Shown here piece by piece: positions 22,374 through 33,368 of a stretch of DNA of 64,000 nt. The notes below the pieces were generated by a model that was not told the origin of the DNA, did not search any database, and saw nothing but the letters and a program-made list of their open reading frames with translations. The stretch is from Lichenibacterium dinghuense. Lineage in GTDB: Bacteria > Pseudomonadota > Alphaproteobacteria > Rhizobiales > Beijerinckiaceae. The stretch spans positions 3,483,501 through 3,547,500 of the forward strand of contig NZ_JAJLMN010000001.1 in NCBI RefSeq assembly GCF_021730615.1, in the 5' to 3' direction. A program made the position numbers and the translations under genes. How positions within the stretch are numbered: the stretch's first letter is position 1; each line of letters opens with the position of its first letter.

Positions 22374-24088
22374 TCCGGCCCGCCGAGCGCGGCCGCGTCG
22401 GCGACCAGCACGGCGTCGACCGCGGCGGCGCGGCCCCGCACCGCGATGGCGTGGACGAGGCCGCGCGGCACCTCGCGCCCGGCCCGCGACAGCACGGCCG
22501 CCGACACCACGGCCTCGACGTCGCGCTCCTTGGCGACGCCTTCGAGCCGGCTCGCCACGTTGATGCCGTCGCCGACCGCCGTCAGCCCGACGGCCTGGCC
22601 GTAGCCCATGTCGCCCACGACGGCCGAGCCGAGGTGCAGACCCATGGCGATGCGCAGCGGCTCGCCGAGCTCGGCCGCGAACTCGTCGTTCATCCGCCCG
22701 AGGCCGCGCGCCACGCCGGCCGCGGCGGCGAGCGCCTGCCGGCACGCCGCCTCCGGGGCGGCGTCGAGCCCGAACAGCGCCAGCGCGCCGTCGCCGATGA
22801 ACTTGTCGAGGTGGCCGCCGGCCTCCTCCACGGCCTCGCCGACGATCTCGAAATAGCGGTTGAGCAGGAACACCGTGTCGAAGGGCAGCCAGCGCTCGAC
22901 GCGGTGGGTGAAGCCGCGCAGGTCGCAGAACAGCACCGCCAGCTCCCGCTCCTGGCTCGCCGAGGCCGGGCGCGGCGCGGGCGCTCCGGCGCCCCTAGCG
23001 CGCGGCGGCGCGAAGACCGGCATCACGGCGAGGTCGCGCGTCGGGCGGAGCTGGCAGGCGAGGCGCAGGCCGGGGGCGGCGTTCGAGCGCTCCAGCGTGG
23101 CGCGCTCCAGCGCGTCCGGGTCCGGGAGGTGGTCGAGGCCCGCGGTGACCCGCACCCGGCAGGTCGAGCAGCGGCCGCGGCCCCCGCAGAGCGAGACGTG
23201 CGGCACGCCGCCGATGCGGCTCGCTTCGAGCACGGTCGAGCCGCGCGGCGCCGACACGCTGCGCCCGTCCGGATAGGTGACGCGGAAGCGGCGGTGGCGG
23301 GTGAGCCACAGCCGCGCGCCGCGCGCGAGCAGCACGGCGGCGATCGGCGCCGCGAAGGCGAGGGCGAGCCCGTCCCGCAGCGCTTCGGCGCTCGGGGCGG
23401 GACCGGCGCGGGGGCGCGGGTGCCAGGGCAGGGCGGCGACCTCGCGCCCGGCTTCCGCGAAGCCGAGCAGGGCCAGCACCGGCACGAGCAGCGCCGCGGC
23501 GAGGAGCGGCCCCGACCAGCGCCCGAACCAGGGGCGCGCCCGGAGCGCGAACCAGAAGCCGAAGCAGCCGTGGACCCAGCGGACGAGCAGCGCCACGACC
23601 TGACGGGCTCCCCCGGGCGGGTTGATGACCCACAGGGCGCGGACCTGGTCGGCGTAGGTCATGGGCAGGCCGGTCAGCGCCGGCACGATGCGAGCGGCCA
23701 CGACGTGCGGCAGGATCAGGAACGGCAGGGCCAGCCCCAGCCCGAGCTGGGTGGCCTCGCGCGCCGTCATGCGCAGCGTGCGCCGGCGGTGCAGCGCCCG
23801 CAGCGACAGGCCGAAATGCACCAGCAGGGCGCCGAGCAGGAGGGCGGTGCCGGGCGGCGCGTGCCAGAAGCCGCCGAGCCAGGGCCCCGCCCGGTCCATC
23901 GCGCGCAGCGACACGAGCCCCAGGGCGATGTCGGCGAAATGCGTGACGAGATAGAGGCCCAGCACGGCGCCGGACCAGATCCGCAGGCTGCGCGTCCGGA
24001 GCGCGTCGGGCCAAGCGGGCAGGGGAAGCGGCATGGGCTCCGGCTCGATGCGGACGGCGCGGCCCGCGACGGGTCGCCGTCCTAGCAC
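22343..24088 (-). CDS. cyaC: CyaC-type adenylate cyclase: diheme-b membrane anchor, 2Fe-2S domain, class III cyclase
   Basis: 581 residues in three parts. The N-terminal six-helix region carries four histidines in membrane segments at about H50, H91, H128 and H173, the tetra-His signature of succinate-dehydrogenase-like diheme-b anchors. A plant-type ferredoxin domain follows with C301, C307, C310 (SLCGGRGRCSTCRV) and C345 (RLACQL). The class III cyclase domain has metal-binding D389 (LFCDLRGFT) and D433 (DKFIGDGALALFG). This matches Sinorhizobium meliloti CyaC, whose activity responds to the quinone redox state. It should therefore make cAMP according to respiratory state. It is convergent with the diguanylate cyclase. 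Confidence 0.87.
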   Translation of the reverse strand: MLGRRPVAGRAVRIEPEPMPLPLPAWPDALRTRSLRIWSGAVLGLYLVTHFADIALGLVSLRAMDRAGPWLGGFWHAPPGTALLLGALLVHFGLSLRALHRRRTLRMTAREATQLGLGLALPFLILPHVVAARIVPALTGLPMTYADQVRALWVINPPGGARQVVALLVRWVHGCFGFWFALRARPWFGRWSGPLLAAALLVPVLALLGFAEAGREVAALPWHPRPRAGPAPSAEALRDGLALAFAAPIAAVLLARGARLWLTRHRRFRVTYPDGRSVSAPRGSTVLEASRIGGVPHVSLCGGRGRCSTCRVRVTAGLDHLPDPDALERATLERSNAAPGLRLACQLRPTRDLAVMPVFAPPRARGAGAPAPRPASASQERELAVLFCDLRGFTHRVERWLPFDTVFLLNRYFEIVGEAVEEAGGHLDKFIGDGALALFGLDAAPEAACRQALAAAAGVARGLGRMNDEFAAELGEPLRIAMGLHLGSAVVGDMGYGQAVGLTAVGDGINVASRLEGVAKERDVEAVVSAAVLSRAGREVPRGLVHAIAVRGRAAAVDAVLVADAAALGGPDQADSASGRG

Positions 24089-24135
24089 GTCCGGCCCGGC
24101 CCGCCGATGAGGCGAGGTGAGGCGGGACGGCTCGG

Positions 24136-24166
24136 AACTCCCCTCTCCACGAGGGAGAGGGGAGCG
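24136..24166. repeat. Palindromic intergenic repeat (CCCCTCTCC-type)
   Basis: Arms CTCCCCTCTC and GAGAGGGGAG around ACGAGG-type loop sequence, in the gap between argG and cyaC. The same hairpin occurs twice at 53750-53887. It is probably a rhizobial-type intergenic mosaic repeat; it may also stabilise or end the argG message. Confidence 0.7.
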
Positions 24167-24200
24167 GCAGGCGCCGTGTCGGGATCTCGGCGCCGCGTCG

Positions 24201-25436
<1,236 letters not shown>

Positions 25437-25526
25437 GGGGCGGTGCGGCCAAATCGGTGCGGGACGTGACCCTTGCAAGGGCCGGGCCGGACTATAGGGG
25501 CGGGCGCCCGCGGGGCAAGGCGGGGA

Positions 25527-26318
25527 TCAGGCCGCCGGCCTGCGCGCCCGCACGTGCAGGAACAGCGGCGCCACCGCGGCGTCGGCGACGATCGGCACGG
25601 CGCGCGCGAGATCCGCGCTCGGGCAGGGCTCGCCCAGGGCCTCGATCGCGAGGCCGGCGCCCACCACCATCGCGACCCAGTCGCCGAGCGTGCGGTGGAA
25701 GCGGGGCACGCGGAACGGCGCGACGCCGCCGCGCTCGGCCTTGGGCAGGGCCGTGAACCACCACACGTCCTCGGCGCCGTCGACGCGGTCGAAGTAGCGC
25801 GCCACCTCGACGGCGCGGACGTTCCCGTCCGGCTCGCGCAACACGCGGCGGTGGGGCGGCACGAAGCAGGGGTGCAGGATCGAGAACTGGAGGAAGCCGC
25901 CGGGCTTCAGCACGCGGGCCGCCTCGCGCAGCGCCAGCGCCGGGTCGGGCACGTCCATCAGCGACATGAAGGCCGTGGCGAAGTCGAACGCCCCGTCCGC
26001 GAAGGCGAGCGCCAGAGCGTCGCCCTCGCCGTAGAGGATGCCGAGCGGCTCTGCGGCCTCGGCCTCGCGCGCGGCGCGCACGAAGGTGGGCGCGACGTCG
26101 ACCGCCCGCATGTGCGCGCCGCGGCGCGCCAGGGCGCGGGTGTTCGAGCCCTCGCCGCAGCCGATGTCGAGCCCGTCGAGGCCCGACACGTCGGGCAGCA
26201 GCGCCAGGAACGCCGGGGTGTTGAGCGCGTCGCGGTAGACGTCGAGGCCGCGGCGGGCCTGCTCGGTCCAGGCCGGGGCATTCAGCTCCCAGGCGCGGGC
26301 GACGTCCTCGGGCCGCAT
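25527..26318 (-). CDS. Class I SAM-dependent methyltransferase
   Basis: 263 residues. Motif I is LDGLDIGCGEGSNTRALARR, followed by the acidic end of strand 2 (MRAVDVAP), motif II-like FDFATAFMSLMDVPDPALAL and motif III VLKPGGFLQFSILHPCF. The insertion HPCFVPPHRRVLREPDGNVR and later RFHRTLGDWVAMVVGAGLAI are typical of the UbiE/Methyltransf_11 group acting on small molecules. The substrate cannot be told. It ends 90 bases before argG on the same strand. Confidence 0.88.
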   Translation of the reverse strand: MRPEDVARAWELNAPAWTEQARRGLDVYRDALNTPAFLALLPDVSGLDGLDIGCGEGSNTRALARRGAHMRAVDVAPTFVRAAREAEAAEPLGILYGEGDALALAFADGAFDFATAFMSLMDVPDPALALREAARVLKPGGFLQFSILHPCFVPPHRRVLREPDGNVRAVEVARYFDRVDGAEDVWWFTALPKAERGGVAPFRVPRFHRTLGDWVAMVVGAGLAIEALGEPCPSADLARAVPIVADAAVAPLFLHVRARRPAA

Positions 26319-26345
26319 GGCTGGTCCCTCCGCCGCCCGGACGCG

Positions 26346-26374
26346 AAAAAGGCCGGTCCCGCGGGACCGGCCTT
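26346..26374 (-). terminator. Intrinsic terminator after the Lys/Ala-rich gene
   Basis: A perfect 22-base palindrome with arms GGCCGGTCCCG and CGGGACCGGCC at 26351-26372, followed on the minus strand by TTTTT. It stands 30 bases after the stop of the gene at 26404-26829 and would end its leftward transcript before the methyltransferase gene. Confidence 0.85.
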
Positions 26375-26403
26375 CTACCGTCGAGCGATGCTGAGGTCCA
26401 GGA

Positions 26404-26829
26404 TCAGCCCTTGTGGCTTTCCATGTACTTCTTCGTGTGGTGATGCACGTTGCCCTCGGCGTCGGTGTACTCGCGCGACTTGAGGTCGGCGTCCTCGGCG
26501 GCGTCGGACTTGGCCGGCTCGGCCTTTTTCGCTTCGGCCTTGTGGGCGGGCTCGGCCTTCTTGGGCTCGTCCTTGGCTTCCGCGTGCGCGGGCTCCTTGT
26601 GGGCCTTGGCGGGGGCCTTCTTGGCGTGCTCCTCGTGAGCCGCCTCGTCCTCGTGCTTCTTCGCGGCGGTCTTCTTCGGCGCGGCGTGCTTGTCGTCGTG
26701 CTTCTCGTCGGGGTGCGTGCCCTCGGCGTGGGCCTTCGGGGCCTCGCCGCCGTGGTGGCCCTTCAGCCGGCCGTCGTGCTCCGGATCCTTCACCTGGCCC
26801 TGGTTGCCGCTCGCGTTCTTGGTCGCCAT
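26404..26829 (-). CDS. Low-complexity Lys/Ala/Glu/His-rich protein, 141 aa
   Basis: The whole protein is made of K, A, E, H, D and P in irregular repeats (for example EAKDEPKKAEPAHKAEAKKA), with a small different end, DLKSREYTDAEGNVHHHTKK. There is no hydrophobic segment. The lysine/alanine pattern resembles histone-H1-like proteins, but acidic residues are as frequent as basic ones, so simple DNA condensation is uncertain. Histidine clusters could bind metal. It has its own terminator and about 175 bases of upstream space, so it is an independent unit. It may be a stress-related disordered protein. Confidence 0.7.
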   Translation of the reverse strand: MATKNASGNQGQVKDPEHDGRLKGHHGGEAPKAHAEGTHPDEKHDDKHAAPKKTAAKKHEDEAAHEEHAKKAPAKAHKEPAHAEAKDEPKKAEPAHKAEAKKAEPAKSDAAEDADLKSREYTDAEGNVHHHTKKYMESHKG

Positions 26830-27005
26830 GGTCTGCCCCTTGTGTGAGATCCGGCCTGCGGGCGGCGCATCCCGTGATCTCCGGAATGCGCCGCCTCGTC
26901 CGTGGGCACACAAGCCGCGCAAGGGCTGTGCAGTTCCTGGCGCCCTGGGGATAAACAAAGGTTGCGCCGTCTCGTCGCAGTGCGCGGCTGGGTGGAACTT
27001 CCTGC

Positions 27006-28247
27006 TCAATCCTTGTGCGGCGCCTCCGGCCGGTTGAGCCGCGCCGGCGGGCGATGGAAGCTCTGCCGCCCGTCCTTGAAGCCGATCTCGGGCTGCACGA
27101 TGCCGGCCACGACGTCGGCGCGGTCCTTCGCGTCGAAGGCCACGAAGGTGGCGGGGCCGCCGACCGCGATCCCGTAGTCGGCGAGGCCCATCAGGCGCGC
27201 GGCCGAGCCGGTGACGAGGTCGAGGCAGGCCGCGAGGTCCTCCTCGCCCGCGAGCTGCGCCACATTGGCGAAGAGGTTGGCCATGCGCACCAGCGAGCCG
27301 TCGCCGTAGGGCGTGAACGGGTTGCGCAGGTTGTTGGTCGCCGCCGAGCAGCGGACGCCCTCGCGCGCGAGCCGGTGCGCGGGCGCGACGCCGCGCGGCA
27401 CGTTCTCGGTCGCGTCGCGGCCCATCAGGAACAGGTCGGTCGCGGGCAGCACGGTGACGGCCACGCCCGCACCGGCGAGGCGGCGGGCATAGGCGTCGAG
27501 CCGCTCCGGCGGCAGGGCCGACAGCTTGGTGACGTGGCCGATCGCCGTGCGGCCGCCCCAGCCGCGCCGCTCGGCCTGGCGGCACACCTCGTCGACGTCG
27601 AGGCTCGCCGCGTCGAGCGAGAAGTCGAGGTGGAGGTCGACGTCGAGGTCGCGCTCGACGGCGAGGTCGAAGATGCGCGCGATCTGGCCGTGGCTGTCGT
27701 CGTCGATGTAGGGGGCGCCGCCGACGAGGTCGGCGCCGAGGTCGAGCGCCGACACCAGCACCTCGTCGCAGCCGGGGTCGTCGAGCAGCCCTTCCTGCGG
27801 GAACACGCAGAGCTGGAGGTCGATCGCCCAGGCGTAGTCGCGCTTGAGCCGGTGCAGCGCGCGCAGGCTGGTGAGGCCGACCCGCGGGTCGACCTCGACG
27901 TGCGTGCGCATGCGGTTGGTGCCGTGCGCGATCGCCATCTCCAGCGCGCGCGCCGCGCGGGCGTAGACGTCCTCCTCGGTGAAGCGCTTCTTGGCCTCGG
28001 ACACGCTCTTCACCGCCTCCTGCAGCGACCCGCCGCAGGGGCAGCGGTCGTCGAGGCAGGCCTTGTCGAGGTGGACATGCGTATCGACGAGGCCGGGCAG
28101 CGCCAGCCGCCCGCCGAGGTCGATCTCGGCGGCCTCGCAACGGATGCCCGGCGCGATGTCGGCGATGCGGGTGCCGGCGATGGCGATGTCGAGCGGGCCG
28201 CGGCCGTCGCCGAGGTTCGCGCGGCGGATCACGGTGTCGATGGTCAT
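27006..28247 (-). CDS. Amidohydrolase, cytosine-deaminase-like
   Basis: 413 residues with the amidohydrolase metal motifs: GLVDTHVHLDKAC (H-x-H), RTHVEVDP, DLHLDFSLDAASLDVDEVCR, RTAIGHVTKLSALP and the C-terminal AATNNLRNPFTPYGDGSLVR, which is the CodA/AtzC-type signature. These enzymes deaminate or hydrolyse cyclic amidines such as cytosine or triazines. The substrate is not settled by sequence. It stands alone, with coiled-coil and typA genes beyond it. Confidence 0.85.
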   Translation of the reverse strand: MTIDTVIRRANLGDGRGPLDIAIAGTRIADIAPGIRCEAAEIDLGGRLALPGLVDTHVHLDKACLDDRCPCGGSLQEAVKSVSEAKKRFTEEDVYARAARALEMAIAHGTNRMRTHVEVDPRVGLTSLRALHRLKRDYAWAIDLQLCVFPQEGLLDDPGCDEVLVSALDLGADLVGGAPYIDDDSHGQIARIFDLAVERDLDVDLHLDFSLDAASLDVDEVCRQAERRGWGGRTAIGHVTKLSALPPERLDAYARRLAGAGVAVTVLPATDLFLMGRDATENVPRGVAPAHRLAREGVRCSAATNNLRNPFTPYGDGSLVRMANLFANVAQLAGEEDLAACLDLVTGSAARLMGLADYGIAVGGPATFVAFDAKDRADVVAGIVQPEIGFKDGRQSFHRPPARLNRPEAPHKD

Positions 28248-28380
28248 GCGGGCTCTCCGTCGGGTGCGGCCCGTCCGGCCGCGTCTGCCGCAACGACACC
28301 ACGGTTCGAGAGTTCACTGCGAACCCCCGCTGCGGCCGAAATACCGGCGGGACAGCTCATGGCCGAACCAGGGAGGCTCG

Positions 28381-28656
28381 ATGGATCCGAGATCGACCGT
28401 GCGGACCGACCGCGACGCGGAAACGCTCGCGGCCGTGATCGACGCGCAGCGCGCCGAGCAGCGCAACGCCGAATCGCTGCTGTCGCGCCTGGGCGAGCTG
28501 CGCGACGCCCTCGTGGCGCGCGGCAGCGAGGAGGCCCGCGCCCGCCTCGACGCGCTCGACCGCGAGATTGCCGCCGTGACGGAGCGCGTCCGGCAGGCGC
28601 TGCGTCTCCAGGCCGAGCTGAGGATGCGGCTCGGGCGCGGGCGGGGCGCGCATTGA
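28381..28656 (+). CDS. Small coiled-coil protein, 91 aa
   Basis: Starts at ATG 28381 (MDPRSTVRTDRDAETLAAVI). Nearly the whole length is helical with heptad-like leucines: AESLLSRLGELRDALVARGS, ALDREIAAVTERVRQALRLQ. Highly charged, no membrane segment. It is divergent from the amidohydrolase. No family is recognised; a dimeric coiled coil is likely. Confidence 0.6.
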   Translation: MDPRSTVRTDRDAETLAAVIDAQRAEQRNAESLLSRLGELRDALVARGSEEARARLDALDREIAAVTERVRQALRLQAELRMRLGRGRGAH

Positions 28657-28820
28657 CCGTCCGCAGCGGCGTGCCAGGAAGCCCCGTCCCATTCCAGCCG
28701 TCAGACATGCCGACGCAGGTCTGACGGATCGCGCCGCGCGAGCGGCGCGCCTTCGCGCTGGCCGAGCGTCCGGAGGTCTGACCCTCGGTGGGACCCTCGC
28801 CGGTGTCGGATGCCGGCACG

Positions 28821-28845
28821 AAAAAGGGCGGCCCGAAGGCCGCCC
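28821..28845 (-). terminator. Intrinsic terminator downstream of typA
   Basis: GGGCGGCC (28826-28833), loop CGAA, GGCCGCCC (28838-28845), with AAAAA on its left that reads as a T run on the minus strand. It lies 60 bases beyond the typA stop. Confidence 0.85.
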
Positions 28846-28904
28846 CGCACTGTCGTCGTGCTCCGTCCCGGCCCGCGCGGGGAGGGGCGGAACGGGCGTT
28901 CCGC

Positions 28905-30728
<1,824 letters not shown>

Positions 30729-31172
30729 GGGTCTCGTCGGGCCTCGTCCGTGCGGCCTGTTCCGCTGCGGGAGCGGCCGGACCGAACGCCTGGAAGGCCG
30801 ACCCTCGCGCGTCGCGCGGGAGGGGCCGGCCTCGGGGTGCTAAGCGTTTCAGCGCGCCGTCGCGGGCGACACCGATCTCAGATGGGGACGGTGCGACGCC
30901 GTTGCGACCGGGCGTGTCAGGGCTCCCACGCGTCCATGGGCTTCCGCCGGGCTCCGCATCCTCGGACCGTCCGGCTCTCGAAAGCACATGGACTCGTGGG
31001 GACCCTCGTCGCCCGTGAGCGCGCTCGTCCTACACCATCCGGCCCGGCTTGGAAACCCGCCATGCTGCACTGCAACCGGGCCGCCCGGACGCGGATGGAC
31101 CCCGGCGCGCTGTCGCGCCGTTGACGTGCCTGCACGCCGGCCCCGTCCCGGCCCCAGCGGGAATCAGCACCC
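30729..31172. other. 444-base intergenic region
   Basis: It lies between the divergent typA and aldo/keto reductase genes and must hold both promoters. A G/C-rich imperfect hairpin (CTCGCGCG/CGCGCGGG) is seen at about 30802-30823. Short open frames exist here, but none has coding character. No clear -35/-10 pair can be named. Confidence 0.4.
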
Positions 31173-32228
31173 ATGCGCACCAACAAGCTCGGCCGGACCG
31201 GCCTCTTCGTGTCCGAACTCTGCCTCGGCACCATGACGTTCGGCGGCACCGGCGAGGTGTGGAGCAAGATCGGCAGCCTCCAGCAGAGCGAGGCCGAGGC
31301 GCTGGTGAAGACCGCCGTCGACCGCGGGATCAACTTCATCGACACGGCCGACGTGTATTCCGGCGGCCTGTCCGAGGAGATCACCGGCCAGGCGCTGCAC
31401 GGGCTCGGCATCGCGCGCCACGACGTCGTGCTGGCCACCAAGGCCTTCGGCGAGACCGGGCCGGGGCCGAACACGCGGGGCTCGTCGCGCGTCCACCTGA
31501 TCGAGGCCTGCAAGGCCAGCCTGAAGCGGCTCAAGACCGACTACATCGACCTCTACCAGCTCCACGGCTTCGACCCCGCGACGCCGATCGAGGAGAGCCT
31601 GCGGGCGCTCGACGTCCTCGTGAGCCACGGCCACGTCCGCTACGTCGGCGTGTCGAACTGGGCGGCGTGGCAGATCGCAAAGGCGCTCGGCATCTCCGAG
31701 CGGCTCGGCCTCGCCCGTTTCGAGAGCCTGCAGGCCTATTACACGGTGGCGGGCCGCGACCTCGAGCGCGAGCTCGTGCCGATGATGCGGAGCGAGGGCG
31801 TCGGCCTGATGGTGTGGAGCCCGCTGGCCGGCGGCCTCCTGTCGGGCAAGTACGGCCGCGACGCGCAGGGCGAGCAGGGCAGCCGCCGCACCGCCTTCGA
31901 CTTCCCGCCGGTCGACAAGGACCGCGCCTGGGACGTCGTCGACGCGCTGCGGCCGATGGCGGAGCGGCGCGGCGTGTCGGTGGCGCAGATCGCGCTGGCG
32001 TGGCTGCTGCACCAGCGCGCCGTCACCAGCGTCATCGTGGGCGCCAAGCGCGTCGACCAGCTGGAGGACAACATCGCCGCGGCCTCGGTGGACCTGACCG
32101 CCGAGGAGATGGACGCCATCGACCGCGTGAGCGCGCTGCCCGCCGAATATCCGGGCTGGATGTTCGCCCGCCAGGGCGAGGTGCGGCGCAGGCAGCTCGC
32201 GGGCGAGCCGCGGGCCGAGATGCGCTGA
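31173..32228 (+). CDS. Aldo/keto reductase
   Basis: 351 residues in the TIM-barrel AKR pattern. The catalytic tetrad can be placed: D57 and Y62 (FIDTADVYS), K90 (VVLATKAFG), H131 (LYQLHGFDP). The C-terminal cofactor segment IVGAKRVDQLEDNIAAASVD binds NADPH. It resembles the YajO/YghZ-type group. It reduces carbonyl compounds; the substrate is unknown. Convergent with the LysE-type exporter gene, 10 bases apart. Confidence 0.92.
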   Translation: MRTNKLGRTGLFVSELCLGTMTFGGTGEVWSKIGSLQQSEAEALVKTAVDRGINFIDTADVYSGGLSEEITGQALHGLGIARHDVVLATKAFGETGPGPNTRGSSRVHLIEACKASLKRLKTDYIDLYQLHGFDPATPIEESLRALDVLVSHGHVRYVGVSNWAAWQIAKALGISERLGLARFESLQAYYTVAGRDLERELVPMMRSEGVGLMVWSPLAGGLLSGKYGRDAQGEQGSRRTAFDFPPVDKDRAWDVVDALRPMAERRGVSVAQIALAWLLHQRAVTSVIVGAKRVDQLEDNIAAASVDLTAEEMDAIDRVSALPAEYPGWMFARQGEVRRRQLAGEPRAEMR

Positions 32229-32238
32229 GCCGGGCCGC

Positions 32239-32865
32239 TCAGCGGTCCACGGCGAGGCGCAGCGCCAGCCCCGTGAACACCGTGCCGAGCGCGATGCCCG
32301 GCGCCCGCCTGAAGCGGACGCGGCCCGCCGCGGCGCGGGCGAGGCGGCTCGCGCCGAGCACGATCGACCCGTTGACCAGGAGGCCGATCAGGTTGAGCAC
32401 GGTGGCGAGCACCATGATCTGCGCCGCCACCGGCCCGGCCTCGGGCCGCACGAACTGTGGGAACAGCGCCAGGGCGAAGAGCGCCACCTTCGGGTTCAGG
32501 ATGTTGGTGAGCACGCCCTGGCGGAACACCGCCGTGAGCGGCAGCCGCCGCGCGGCGCGGTCCGGCGTCAGGGCCGAGCCCCGCGAGCGGAAGGCGCCCC
32601 AGGCGAGATACAGGAGATAGGCGGCGCCCGCGTAGCGCACGGCGTCGTAGGCCAGCGGCACGGCGCGGAACAGCTCGGACAGGCCGAGCGCCACCGCGGC
32701 GGCGTGGCAGTAGATGCCCGCCTGCGCGCCGAACAGCGACGCGAATCCCGCCCCGCGCCCCTGCGCGACCGAGCGCGACAGGATCAGCAGCATGTCCGGC
32801 CCCGGCGTGCAGGCCAGCGCCAGCGCGGCGGCGGCGAAGAGGGCGAGGGTCGACGCGTCGGGCAC
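32239..32865 (-). CDS. LysE-family amino-acid exporter
   Basis: 208 residues, start GTG 32865 (MPDASTLALFAAAALALACT). The family mark TPGPDMLLILSRSVAQGRGA is near the N-terminus, with six hydrophobic helices and KVALFALALFPQFV in the middle. RhtB/LysE proteins expel amino acids or metabolites by proton exchange. It is followed upstream by an ArsR regulator 13 bases away on the same strand, so it is probably in that regulator's operon. Confidence 0.85.
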   Translation of the reverse strand: MPDASTLALFAAAALALACTPGPDMLLILSRSVAQGRGAGFASLFGAQAGIYCHAAAVALGLSELFRAVPLAYDAVRYAGAAYLLYLAWGAFRSRGSALTPDRAARRLPLTAVFRQGVLTNILNPKVALFALALFPQFVRPEAGPVAAQIMVLATVLNLIGLLVNGSIVLGASRLARAAAGRVRFRRAPGIALGTVFTGLALRLAVDR

Positions 32866-32878
32866 GGGGGATGTCCTG

Positions 32879-33259
32879 TCAGGGGCGAGGGAGGGCCGCC
32901 GCGCGGGGCTCGGCAGCGGTCTCATGCGGGCCGCCGTCGTCGTGGGCGTAGGCCGCGATGATCGCGTGGAGCAGGCCGGGGAAGCGGGCCTCAACCTCGG
33001 CGAAGCGCGAATGGTTCTGCATCTCCACCCCGCGCCGCTCGCAGCGGATCAGGCCGGCCTCGCGCAGGACCCGGAGGTGGTTCGACAGCGACGACTTGGG
33101 GATGACCCGCCGCCCCAGCGCCGACACGGCCGAGCAGGTTTCCACGAAGCCCTCGCCCGTGATCTTGGCGAAGATCGCGGCCCGGCACGGGTCCGACAGG
33201 GCGTGCAGGATCGCCTCCGGCCGGACGTCGGCCATCGCGGGATGGGAGGGCGATCTCAT
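32879..33259 (-). CDS. ArsR-family winged-helix regulator
   Basis: 126 residues. MADVRPEAILHALSDPCRAA, then IFAKITGEGFVETCSA, and the recognition part PKSSLSNHLRVLREAGLIRC with RRGVEMQNHSRFAEVEARFP. The cysteine near C43 (VETCSAV) is single, and no ELCVCD metal box is seen, so it senses something other than the classical metals. It is divergent from an SDR gene, with a palindrome overlapping the likely promoter, and it precedes the LysE-type gene in its own operon. Confidence 0.88.
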   Translation of the reverse strand: MRSPSHPAMADVRPEAILHALSDPCRAAIFAKITGEGFVETCSAVSALGRRVIPKSSLSNHLRVLREAGLIRCERRGVEMQNHSRFAEVEARFPGLLHAIIAAYAHDDGGPHETAAEPRAAALPRP

Positions 33260-33278
33260 GCCCCATCCCTAATCGCGC

Positions 33279-33316
33279 TTGACGCCGGAGTCGATTGTTC
33301 CGATGTTCCGAACTAT
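33279..33316. promoter_or_regulatory. Promoter and operator-like palindrome between arsR-type and SDR genes
   Basis: ATTGTTC (33294-33300) and GAACTAT (33310-33316) form an inverted repeat with 6 of 7 matching pairs and a 9-base centre, CGATGTTCC. A possible -35, TTGACG (33279-33284), stands 17 bases before GATGTT (33302-33307), so the palindrome would cover the -10 region of the rightward promoter. It is the expected target of the ArsR protein. Confidence 0.5.
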
Positions 33317-33368
33317 GGGATTTACGGCCGCCGACCCGGCGCCGTCCCGGAGGTCGAGGATCGCGCGC

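Noticed and set aside
17575-24085. Very long plus-strand frames (17575-20778 and 20798-24085)
   Set aside because: They are out-of-frame shadows of AsmA, GGDEF and cyclase genes; composition is R/G/A-rich with no motif.
30849-31070. A 73-codon minus-strand frame in the typA/aldo-keto reductase gap
   Set aside because: Composition is that of random GC-rich DNA and there is no motif or ribosome site.
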